NCBI RefSeq assembly: GCF_000297435.1
Contig: NZ_CAIP01000132.1
Location: forward strand, 1 to 22,398
Direction of reading: 5' to 3'
DNA from: Microcystis sp. T1-4
GTDB lineage: Bacteria > Cyanobacteriota > Cyanobacteriia > Cyanobacteriales > Microcystaceae
Length of the DNA stretch: 22,398 bases
Part shown: positions 1 through 6,762 of the stretch, piece after piece
How positions within the stretch are numbered: position 1 is the stretch's first letter
How the letters are laid out: the number at the start of each line of letters is the position of its first letter
Position numbers and translations under genes: made by a program
Notes under the pieces: generated by a model
Told to the model about the DNA's origin: nothing
Databases searched by the model: none
What the model saw: the letters and a program-made list of their open reading frames with translations, nothing else

Positions 1-62
1 TTCCCCACTTCCCCATTCCCCCACTTCCCCACTTCCCCACTTCCCCACTTCCCCACTTCCCG
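1..62. repeat. Tandem TTCCCCAC-type short repeat
   Basis: About eight near-identical copies of an 8-bp unit, TTCCCCAC, with occasional copies one base longer or shorter. The tract starts at the window edge, so its full length is unknown. It lies downstream of the pilin gene, which reads on the minus strand. It resembles the simple intergenic repeats elsewhere in the window, and no gene is visible in bases 1-175. Confidence 0.8.
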
Positions 63-175
63 AAAAAAATCAAAAGCGCAAGGTTTATAAGAGAACATTT
101 CCCTGCCACCTTCCGCTAGATTATCAATTGTTGGTTATTATGCCAGAAAGCTTTTAAGCAATCTGGGAAGAATAT

Positions 176-706
176 CTATCTGATTTGTGTGCTTCCATCC
201 GCACATTCCGCAGTACCATTAGTTACAGTCGCCTGGGCAAGCGTATCAGCCGGGTTATCTGTTTCACAAATAGCCGCACTGAAAACACCCGCATTGGTTT
301 GAGCTACCGCAGCAGAGTAGTCGCGAATATCGTCTTGGTAATCGTCGATAGCCACAGCATTAGTTCCAGCCTCCTCCTGAAGGGGTGCTATCCCCTCTTC
401 AAATAGATAGTATTGAGGTGCTGCTATAGATACGGGCAACTGGTTCTGAGCCGCGTCAGTGGAGAATGTTCCAAAAGAACCTGTTTCCAAGCGGTGAGCC
501 TGTTGAGCGCGGTTAATGCTAGCGAGGTGGGTGCGAGCTTCCGCTTGTCTGCCTTTGGCTACCTGACCGAGGAGGTTGGGGAGAGCGATGGCGGCGAGTA
601 CACCGATGATGATAACGACAACTAGGAGTTCAATGAGGGTGAAACCTTTGTTACGGTTCTTTTTGTTGAGAGCTTGGAGGAGTTTGAATTTGAAGGTGGA
701 GTTCAT
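176..706 (-). CDS. Type IV pilin-like protein (GH family)
   Basis: Encodes a 176-residue prepilin, the building block or minor subunit of type IV pili, which are assembled at the inner membrane and drive motility, adhesion and DNA uptake. A prepilin peptidase site is visible: a basic leader ending at G21, then FTLIELLVVVIIIGVLAAIA with Glu at mature position 5. A hydrophobic helix of about 22 residues follows, then a soluble head with two cysteines (147 and 168) that probably form the C-terminal disulfide. The head and length fit the cyanobacterial pilin-like G/H family (Pfam Pilin_GH). The frame is open 24 codons further upstream, but ATG at 706 is preferred because AAAGGA lies just before it and it gives a normal leader. 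It stands alone with no other pilus genes nearby, as is common for dispersed cyanobacterial pilins. It could be a pseudopilin of a secretion system rather than the major pilin. Confidence 0.9.
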   Translation of the reverse strand: MNSTFKFKLLQALNKKNRNKGFTLIELLVVVIIIGVLAAIALPNLLGQVAKGRQAEARTHLASINRAQQAHRLETGSFGTFSTDAAQNQLPVSIAAPQYYLFEEGIAPLQEEAGTNAVAIDDYQDDIRDYSAAVAQTNAGVFSAAICETDNPADTLAQATVTNGTAECADGSTQIR

Positions 707-1055
707 AGGTATATCCTTTGGTAAGTGTTTTTTGTTCTCTATAAACAACTTACCCACCTGTTTCAGAAAACCTATCACCCTTGGGAAAGATTTTTTTTGG
801 GGTGGTGGGGGAGTGGGGTGATGGGGGGGTGGGGTGATGGGGGGGTGGGGTGATGGGGGGGGTGGGGTGATGGGGGAGTGGGGGAGTGGGGTGATGGGGA
901 TTTTCCTGAATTTAGGTTTGACAAGAGGTATAATAAGGTTTTAGGACTGATCGTCAACATGACTAATAATGCCGATAAATGGCTACCAAAAACCCCAAAA
1001 TCCCCAAAACCCTAAGTTCCCATTTCAGGTTAGGTTTAAGTATCGGGGGTAACTT
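707..1055. other. Gene-free spacer upstream of the pilin gene
   Basis: 349 bases without a credible gene. It holds the leader of the pilin gene, the G-rich tandem tract at 798-900, and an AT-rich stretch from 901. The proline/histidine-rich frame on the minus strand is only the translation of the G-rich repeat and is not a gene. A sequence around 975-1010 resembles, in inverted form, the region upstream of the next gene (about 1458-1492). Confidence 0.6.
798..900. repeat. G-rich tandem repeat tract
   Basis: Four to five copies of a 15-17 bp unit close to GGTGGGGTGATGGGGG, with many runs of four or more G on the plus strand. It begins about 90 bp upstream of the pilin start. The G runs are spaced so that G-quadruplex folding is possible, with the C-rich strand on the pilin coding strand. 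Copies vary in the number of Gs, as expected from slippage. Confidence 0.8.
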
Positions 1056-1442
1056 CTAGGGATTGGGGAAAAAACCAAAAAGTTTAGCAGCGCCTCCCAA
1101 GACAGCAACCACCAAAGCTATCAGAATCCCCCGGTTGGTGAACTCCTGATAACCAACCCGTGCGGTTAATCCCTCGATTTTCTCGTCTAATACTTTAATA
1201 TCGCCTTTTAACTCTCCCTTGAGTTCGGCCTGTCCGATTTCTACTTTGGTTAGCCGGTCTTCTACCTTGTCAAATCTCTCATCTACCTTGTCAAATCTCT
1301 CATCTACCTTGTCAAATCTCTCATTCATCCGTTTTTCAAGGGAGTCGATTTTCTCATCCATCCGTTTTTCAAGGGAGTCGATTTTACTCTCAATCCTAGT
1401 TAGGACAGCTTCTAGGGAATAAGTTACAGTTTCGTTAGACAT
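1056..1442 (-). CDS. Coiled-coil protein with C-terminal membrane anchor (long paralogue)
   Basis: A 128-residue protein of unrecognised function. Residues 1-90 are almost wholly charged coiled coil with visible modules: two 11-residue units (KIDSLEKRMDE/NE), then three 7-residue units (RFDKVDE/RFDKVED). These are followed by a conserved stretch ending in GLTARVGYQEF and a single hydrophobic helix near the C-terminus (ILIALVVAVLGGAAKLFGFF). The arrangement recalls small tail-anchored coiled-coil proteins of the XhlA/holin-accessory type, but I do not claim that family. GAGGAG lies just before the ATG. It is a tandem duplicate of the gene at 1529-1840. The two proteins are identical except for one extra hendecad, two extra heptads and one Gly/Ala change, so the duplication or a later conversion is recent. 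Probably an oligomeric membrane-bound scaffold; that is inference. Confidence 0.8.
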   Translation of the reverse strand: MSNETVTYSLEAVLTRIESKIDSLEKRMDEKIDSLEKRMNERFDKVDERFDKVDERFDKVEDRLTKVEIGQAELKGELKGDIKVLDEKIEGLTARVGYQEFTNRGILIALVVAVLGGAAKLFGFFPNP

Positions 1443-1528
1443 TTTGCTATACTCCTCTGGGGTTTTCGGGTTTTTGAGCGGCCATTTATTATGATCATAA
1501 GGCCTCTAGCCTTGCCTAGGAGCCAGTT

Positions 1529-1840
1529 CTAGGGATTGGGGAAAAAACCGAAAAGTTTAGCGGCACCTCCCAAGACAGCGACCACCAAAGCTATCAGAAT
1601 CCCCCGGTTGGTGAACTCCTGATAACCAACCCGTGCCGTTAATCCCTCGATTTTCTCGTCTAATACTTTAATATCGCCTTTTAACTCGGCCTTGAGTTCG
1701 GCCTGTCCGATTTCTACTTTGGTTAGCCGGTCCTCTACCTTGTCAAATCTCTCATCCATCCGTTTTTCAAGGGAGTCGATTTTACTCTCAATCCTAGTTA
1801 GGACAGCTTCTAGGGAATAGGTGACAGTTTCGTTAGACAT
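1529..1840 (-). CDS. Coiled-coil protein with C-terminal membrane anchor (short paralogue)
   Basis: A 103-residue protein, the shorter copy of the neighbouring gene. It has the same N-terminus (MSNETVTYSLEAVLTRIESK), one hendecad (KIDSLEKRMDE), one heptad (RFDKVED), the conserved KVEIGQAELK and GLTARVGYQEF stretches, and the same hydrophobic C-terminal helix. AGGAG precedes the ATG. The 86-bp gap to the downstream copy contains a different leader, so the two may be expressed separately. The duplicated block appears to begin at the shared TTCTAGGGATTGGGG just outside the stop codon. The function is unknown; a trimeric or other bundled coiled coil on the inner face of a membrane is likely. Confidence 0.8.
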   Translation of the reverse strand: MSNETVTYSLEAVLTRIESKIDSLEKRMDERFDKVEDRLTKVEIGQAELKAELKGDIKVLDEKIEGLTARVGYQEFTNRGILIALVVAVLGGAAKLFGFFPNP

Positions 1841-1943
1841 TTGCTAGACTCCTAAAGTTATCAATAGTTTTCGGGGTGTGAGACTGGAGAATTTTAGGGA
1901 TTGGCGCTCAAAGATTGGCTATTATCCCAGCAACTACCTAACG

Positions 1944-3917
1944 CTAGAAAAGGGATAATGTGACTGCGATAATTAAACCGGAGACTAATAGGACAAAACC
2001 GCTAACCAAAGACCAAAAAGGGGGATAAACCCGAATATTTCCGCCAGAGTGAGTTATTTGACTCCATTCGAGACGAGGAGATAAATCGCGACGAAACCAA
2101 CCGAGAATCTGTACTGATGTATTATTTATTGCTGCCATGGGGGGGTTAGTAGTCCTGATTTTATGCCAAAAACCGAAACGATAGTTAGGAGCGAGGGGAA
2201 TTATGCCGGTGCTATCTTTCAGAAAAAAATTCTTTCCCTGAGCAATTAACTCACCGTGGAGTCGGACGGGGATAGATGGGAGGGGATGACTGTAAGGATT
2301 ATCGGTTAAAGAAAAAATATCGCTGAAACTAGCATTTTTGAGAGGAGGATAACTGGCTAATCGATTGATAATTATACCCAAACCCCCAGCGACTAAAATT
2401 AGCCCCAATGCAGCCCAAGAGCTAAATTTCAGACCAAGAAAACCAGCGATGACAACCCCAATAATAAAGCCTAGTCCCCAGGCATAATATAAACATAGTC
2501 GCAGCAAAAAGTTTTGATGGAGTTTCTTGCGATCTAATTCTATTTCTTGGCGTAATATTTCCTCCAGACTAAATTCTATATCTAGATCCATCTGTCGGGC
2601 ATAGTTAGCTAAAGCGCCAATCCTTTTACCAGTCAGGGGATGATTAGATTGCCACTCTAACCATTTTGCCCAAGGATTATATATATCCCAGAGAAAACTC
2701 TGTCCGATCCGGCGAGACTCCAATGCGATACCATAAACGTTACCGGCAATGATCCCATCCTGCTCCTGGGCAATATTTAATACATTTATACTTAATGACA
2801 GGGGACTGGACTGGGCAGTTTCTTGGACTAAACCAAAGGCAATTTTTACTAAAGCGCGGGCCAAAGCATTGGGATTACCGGTAACTTGGGCAGCAAAATG
2901 ATCGGCGAAGTATTCCCTAGTACGAGACAGATAAAGACTGCAAAAAACAAGAATTTGCCTAAAAATAGTGATAATTGATGAGAGAAGGCCTAGAAAAACT
3001 GTGTCTTTAAAACTATTACCTTGATTTTGAGCAAAAGAGTCGATATAACAGCTTAAATGGTCGAAACTAGCACAGATAGTCATCATGGCAAAGTCTCCCT
3101 GCCAAATATGCCCTAATTCATGAGCATATACCGTCGCTAGTTCCTCATCGTCGAGATAGGTAAATAAACCTCTGCCAACTACTAAGCGAGCATTACCCCG
3201 TCGAGAGCCATAGGTAAAAGCGAGGGGCTGTCCATCTTCGATAATGCCTAGTTTTGGCGGTTCTAACCCTTTTTCTCGGCATATACGCCCGATTACTGCC
3301 GCCGATTCTGGGCTATCCCGTTTAATTTCCGCTAAGGACACCCAACGCACTCGATACAGACGTTCTTGTGTCCAATCAATTAGATTCGGGGCGATAAAAA
3401 GGATGAGTCCGCCTAAGAAACTCGTCAAGAGCAAGGCAATAATTACACCCGTCTCCCCAGGGATGGGGAGCAAACGGATAATTGCAAAAAAAAGACTCGA
3501 CACCATAGCATAAAAAGCCGTGATTGTCAATAGTTTAGCAAAAATAAGTCTATTGGCGGGGATAACCCGGCATAACCGCACGCTTACCTGTGCTGCTCGT
3601 CCTGCCTTGGGCAGCGATCGAGATTTGACCCCATTAATGGCAATACCGGGGGTTTTTTGTTCAGCACTAAAGATTGTCAGTAATCCTTTGGCCCACTGAC
3701 TAACTTCCTGATCAAGATGATTTTCTAATTCCAAGGCTAATGCGATCGCTTGTTGCCGTTGATTATTGCCGCGATAGGCCCGAGCAAGAGCCATTTTAGC
3801 CTGAATATATAAGGGAGAATAAAAATTAGCCGATTGTTGACAATATTCTTCCAGTAATTCCACCGCTCTTGCGTAATCCTTTAGCTGCAGACATTTTAAT
3901 CCTTCTTCCAGTGACAT
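1944..3917 (-). CDS. M48-family membrane zinc metalloprotease
   Basis: A 657-residue membrane protease. Residues 1-85 form helical TPR-like hairpins (a predicted cytosolic sensor or adaptor). Two transmembrane segments follow (about 127-149 and 155-177), then the M48 catalytic domain. The zinc motif is YAHELGHIWQGDF (H266, E267, H270), the third ligand is probably Glu335 in REYFADHFA, and the family's HPLTGKRI motif is at about 426-433. More hydrophobic segments lie near 310-330, 474-517 and 633-655. A soluble beta-rich region (about 545-630) sits before the last helix. It is much longer than HtpX (about 290 residues), so it is a cyanobacterial relative that adds an N-terminal TPR and a C-terminal domain, not htpX itself. 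The likely role is membrane-protein quality control. AAGG lies six bases before the ATG. All catalytic residues seen are intact. Confidence 0.87.
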   Translation of the reverse strand: MSLEEGLKCLQLKDYARAVELLEEYCQQSANFYSPLYIQAKMALARAYRGNNQRQQAIALALELENHLDQEVSQWAKGLLTIFSAEQKTPGIAINGVKSRSLPKAGRAAQVSVRLCRVIPANRLIFAKLLTITAFYAMVSSLFFAIIRLLPIPGETGVIIALLLTSFLGGLILFIAPNLIDWTQERLYRVRWVSLAEIKRDSPESAAVIGRICREKGLEPPKLGIIEDGQPLAFTYGSRRGNARLVVGRGLFTYLDDEELATVYAHELGHIWQGDFAMMTICASFDHLSCYIDSFAQNQGNSFKDTVFLGLLSSIITIFRQILVFCSLYLSRTREYFADHFAAQVTGNPNALARALVKIAFGLVQETAQSSPLSLSINVLNIAQEQDGIIAGNVYGIALESRRIGQSFLWDIYNPWAKWLEWQSNHPLTGKRIGALANYARQMDLDIEFSLEEILRQEIELDRKKLHQNFLLRLCLYYAWGLGFIIGVVIAGFLGLKFSSWAALGLILVAGGLGIIINRLASYPPLKNASFSDIFSLTDNPYSHPLPSIPVRLHGELIAQGKNFFLKDSTGIIPLAPNYRFGFWHKIRTTNPPMAAINNTSVQILGWFRRDLSPRLEWSQITHSGGNIRVYPPFWSLVSGFVLLVSGLIIAVTLSLF

Positions 3918-4301
3918 AGATATACCTTAGCTGTTTATCTATCTTTAGAGATACCCAGAATTGTAGGAAAGATTAAAGGAGTTGGGGAAGTGGGGGTGTA
4001 GGGTGTGGGGTGTGGGGTGTGGGGGATTTTTCAGTGAGCAGTAAACAGTAAACAGTAAACAGTAAACAGTAATCAGTGAACTTAAAACTCTGGGTTCGAC
4101 GGTAGTGACCATGATGGAAATTACTTGACTACATAGCTATATAGGATTTTAAACATAAATAGGTAAGCCAATGATAAATATTAAGTTTTATCAATATTTT
4201 GGGCAGTAGTGAGGGAGGGAATCGGACAAGTTGGCGAGCCGATTAGGGAAATAGGGAGTAGAATAGAAAGGTTGTGAGTCTATAACTATCGTTAAAATAC
4301 T
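3918..4301. other. Intergenic region between divergent genes, repeat-rich
   Basis: 384 bases between the protease (-) and rpmF (+), so both promoters should lie here. It contains GTGGGGT-type repeats at about 3991-4024, the heptamer array at 4032-4080, and then AT-rich sequence. I find no confident promoter hexamers and no small gene. Confidence 0.55.
4032..4080. repeat. Heptamer tandem repeat (CAGTAAA)
   Basis: Seven contiguous 7-bp units: CAGTGAG, four copies of CAGTAAA, CAGTAAT and CAGTGAA. This is the style of the STRR heptamers described in cyanobacteria. Copies differ at one or two positions. Confidence 0.88.
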
Positions 4302-4484
4302 ATGGCTTGTCCCAAGAAGAAAACCTCAAATGCCAAGCGCGACCAACGGAGAGCGCACTGGAGAAAGCAAGCGGCTCGGGAAGCGCAAAAAGCCTTATCT
4401 TTGGGTAAATCTGTCCTTTCTGGTCGTTCTAACAGCTTTGTCTATCCCACTAAAGAGGAAGAAGAAGGGGAAGACGAGGAATAA
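4302..4484 (+). CDS. rpmF: 50S ribosomal protein L32
   Basis: A 60-residue basic protein, a structural component of the large ribosomal subunit. The N-terminus MACPKKKTSNAKRDQRRAHW is diagnostic of L32, followed by the usual basic helix and a VYPTKEEEEGEDEE acidic tail typical of cyanobacterial L32. Length is normal for the family. It is the first of two plus-strand genes, with the molybdoprotein gene 88 bp downstream. A partly paired hairpin followed by a T-rich stretch at 4494-4535 may end transcription between them. The 11-mer GTTGTGAGTCT occurs 20 nt upstream of this start and again 6 nt upstream of the next gene. Confidence 0.96.
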   Translation: MACPKKKTSNAKRDQRRAHWRKQAAREAQKALSLGKSVLSGRSNSFVYPTKEEEEGEDEE

Positions 4485-4493
4485 CTTGATAGT

Positions 4494-4535
4494 GGGGAGT
4501 GAGGTTGAGAAAACCTTTTCGCTCCCTAATATTTT
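4494..4535 (+). terminator. Possible terminator hairpin after rpmF
   Basis: The arms GGGAGTGA (4494-4501 region) and TCGCTCCC (ending 4526) pair with one mismatch, with an inner GGTT/AACC pairing, and are followed by the T-rich TAATATTTT. The stem is imperfect, so this is a weak call. Confidence 0.35.
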
Positions 4536-4572
4536 AAGATTTGTTTAGGGTTTTCGTTGTGAGTCTCAACTA

Positions 4573-5172
4573 ATGTTAGGCAAATTCTTTAAAAAACCAG
4601 AATCTCCCGATCAAGACCGAGTTCCCCCGGGCCAATATCTCGCTAGTGGTTTTCCTGTGCTTACCTACGGGGATACTCCCCAAATCAAGACCGAGGAATG
4701 GTTATTTAAGGTTTGGGGAAAGGTGGCCACGACTAAAATTTTTAACTGGTCGGATTTTATGACCCTACCGCAGTCGGAATTTACCAAGGATTTTCACTGT
4801 GTCACCCGTTGGTCAAAATTAGATGTGACTTGGACGGGAGTTAAGGTATCGGATTTGATGACCTTAATTGACCTGCTGCCGGAAGCTACCCACGTCATGC
4901 AACACTGTTACGGGGGTTATACCACCAACCTCACCCTAGAGGAATTCCTGCACGAGGATAATTTTTTCGCTTTTCAACTGTTTGGTCAACCTTTACCCCC
5001 CGACCACGGGGGTCCGCTGCGCTTAGTTGTCCCCCATCTCTACGCTTGGAAAAGTTCTAAATGGATTAATGGCTTAGAATTTCTCGATCGAGAGCAATCG
5101 GGTTTCTGGGAACGTAATGGCTACCATCGACGAGGTGATCCCTGGTTAGAGGAACGTTATGGCGGTTTTTAA
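4573..5172 (+). CDS. Sulfite-oxidase-fold molybdopterin oxidoreductase
   Basis: A 199-residue protein of the oxidoreductase molybdopterin-binding (sulfite oxidase/MsrP) superfamily. Visible signatures are DFHCVTRWS, where Cys76 is the expected molybdenum ligand; TWTGVKVSDL; HVMQHCYGGYTTNL; and the C-terminal LPPDHGGPLRLVVPHLYAWKSSKWINGLEF, typical of the cofactor-binding domain. No Tat or Sec signal is present and there is no dimerisation domain, so it is a compact, probably cytosolic single-domain form, unlike periplasmic MsrP (YedY), which has a Tat leader. Substrate is unknown; sulfoxide or sulfite/nitrogen oxide chemistry is possible. No heme partner (MsrQ) is nearby. A start further downstream is unlikely because the N-terminal region is proline-rich and ordered like homologues. 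It is convergent with the TPR gene on the other strand. Confidence 0.87.
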   Translation: MLGKFFKKPESPDQDRVPPGQYLASGFPVLTYGDTPQIKTEEWLFKVWGKVATTKIFNWSDFMTLPQSEFTKDFHCVTRWSKLDVTWTGVKVSDLMTLIDLLPEATHVMQHCYGGYTTNLTLEEFLHEDNFFAFQLFGQPLPPDHGGPLRLVVPHLYAWKSSKWINGLEFLDREQSGFWERNGYHRRGDPWLEERYGGF

Positions 5173-5288
5173 CCAGTTTTGGCTTAAAATCGGGTGAGAT
5201 TAGCAATCAAGTCTGGTAATTACTAGCATTAAAACAAGCAAAAGTCAAGGGGTAAGCAACAAATTTTTACTCGATCGCAACTGGGTAA

Positions 5289-6752
5289 TTATAATCTCCG
5301 AATTGCCTGATCGCACTTTTGAACATATCCTGCTAACCCCAATGCTTGAAATAATTCCCGCGACTGAAGATATGCTTCTTTCGCTTCCGATATACGATCG
5401 AGTTTATAGTAGGTAAGTCCCAGATTAAACAGAGTCTTTGGTTCTCCTATGATATACCCTATTTCCTGAAAGATTTCTAGGGACTTTTGATAAAACTCGA
5501 TCGCTTTTTGGTATTCTCCTAGGGAATCGTAAACATTCCCCAAACCTAGATAGGAATAAGCTTCTCCTGTTATATCAGAGATTTCCCGTTTGATCGCTAA
5601 AGACTGTTGATGAAACTCGATCGCTTTTTGGTATTCTCCTAGGGAATTGTAAATATTGCCCAAATTATTGTAACAATACGCTACTCCCCTTATATCATCA
5701 ATTTCCTGAAAGATTGCTAAGGACTGTTGATAAAACTCGATCGCTTTTTGGTATTCTCCTCGGAAACGGTAAGCATTGCCTAAATTATTGTAGGATTTCG
5801 CTTCTCCCCAGCGATCTCCGATTTTCTGAAAGATTGCTAAGGACTGTTGATAAAACTCGATCGCTTTTTGGTATTCTCCTAGGAAATAGTAAATACCTGC
5901 TAATGAGTCGAGACTCGCAACTAAATCAAGTTCTAGATTTAACTCTTTTTGTAAATCGATCGCTTTTTGATAATACTCGATCGCAAGCTGTTGTTCCTGA
6001 CGATAATCTGACAATGGCAGATTTAATAAACGAAGGTTATAAATCTTAGCTAAACTGGCATATAAACTCGCTAGTCTTGGCTCTTTTTTGCCTTTATTTA
6101 CCTCGATTTGCTCGATTAGTTCTAACAAGTCTTCTTTAGAGATTGAAGGAATATCTTTATCTATAGTAATTTCGTCAAAAGATTGTAAAATTGGTAAAAA
6201 TTCCTGACAAGGTAAAAAGTTACTTGGAGGAGAAATAAAGCGAAAAACTCCTTTTCTCCAACTCCAAAAATCGGGGGACTTTTTGCGTAAATTTACCTCC
6301 ACTGTGCTTGTTACCCAAAGAACAATGGAATAGGGAAATTCTCGCAATCCTTCCCTTGTCCATTGCAGATAACCAAAAAATTTATCTAGTTCCGATTTTT
6401 CCCGTTGCCATTCGGTCGCAACGCGCTCGCTACGCGAGATCAAGTGTAATTTTTCCACTCCTGTGGTTGTGATCACGGCGTTTTTGCTTTGTAATAACTC
6501 TGGTTTTCTGGAGACTAAACTAGCAATTGCTGCTCTTAAACTCGGTTCTTTTTGATCTAAATCAATCCGATAACAAGGGATTACTGGTTCTAATTCTTGG
6601 CTATAGCGATCGATGATTTCTTCTCGCAATTTTTCCTGATCACACACACAAATCAATATATTTAATCTCTCTTGATTTGCCTCTAGAGAGACGATTAAAC
6701 CTTCGTATTCTCTTTCATTTTGGTCAATAATTGAAGATGTTTCATTATTCAT
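5289..6752 (-). CDS. TPR protein with degenerate NTPase-like N-terminus (NTPase partner)
   Basis: A 487-residue two-part protein. Residues 1-200 look like an alpha/beta nucleotide-binding fold (strand LNILICVCD, strand NAVITTTGVEKL, then YSIVLWVTSTVEVNLRKKSPDFWSWRKGVFRF), but no GxxxxGK[ST] P-loop is present, so ATP hydrolysis is not expected. Residues 225-475 are tetratricopeptide repeats: one longer unit, then four nearly identical 40-residue copies of the type YNNLGNAYRFRGEYQKAIEFYQQSLAIFQEI. TPRs of this kind bind proteins. The gene starts 10 nt after the stop of the upstream NTPase gene on the same strand; no Shine-Dalgarno lies at normal spacing, so translation coupling is plausible. 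The two probably form one complex. The exact process is unknown; signalling or conflict (defence-like) modules with STAND-type architecture are one possibility. A perfect 13-bp palindrome (CTCGC-GTA-GCGAG) lies inside the coding region at 6426-6438. Confidence 0.8.
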   Translation of the reverse strand: MNNETSSIIDQNEREYEGLIVSLEANQERLNILICVCDQEKLREEIIDRYSQELEPVIPCYRIDLDQKEPSLRAAIASLVSRKPELLQSKNAVITTTGVEKLHLISRSERVATEWQREKSELDKFFGYLQWTREGLREFPYSIVLWVTSTVEVNLRKKSPDFWSWRKGVFRFISPPSNFLPCQEFLPILQSFDEITIDKDIPSISKEDLLELIEQIEVNKGKKEPRLASLYASLAKIYNLRLLNLPLSDYRQEQQLAIEYYQKAIDLQKELNLELDLVASLDSLAGIYYFLGEYQKAIEFYQQSLAIFQKIGDRWGEAKSYNNLGNAYRFRGEYQKAIEFYQQSLAIFQEIDDIRGVAYCYNNLGNIYNSLGEYQKAIEFHQQSLAIKREISDITGEAYSYLGLGNVYDSLGEYQKAIEFYQKSLEIFQEIGYIIGEPKTLFNLGLTYYKLDRISEAKEAYLQSRELFQALGLAGYVQKCDQAIRRL

Positions 6753-6762
6753 AATATGCCAT

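Noticed and set aside
918..934. TTGACA and TATAAT perfect promoter hexamers close together on the plus strand
   Set aside because: The spacer is only 5 bp instead of about 17, and no plus-strand gene follows, so it is not a promoter.
775..960. A minus-strand 61-codon frame rich in Pro, His and Ser
   Set aside because: It is the translation of the G-rich tandem repeat, with no Shine-Dalgarno and no protein character.
4330..4548. A 72-codon plus-strand frame overlapping rpmF
   Set aside because: It is a shadow of L32 in another frame; rpmF has clear family identity.
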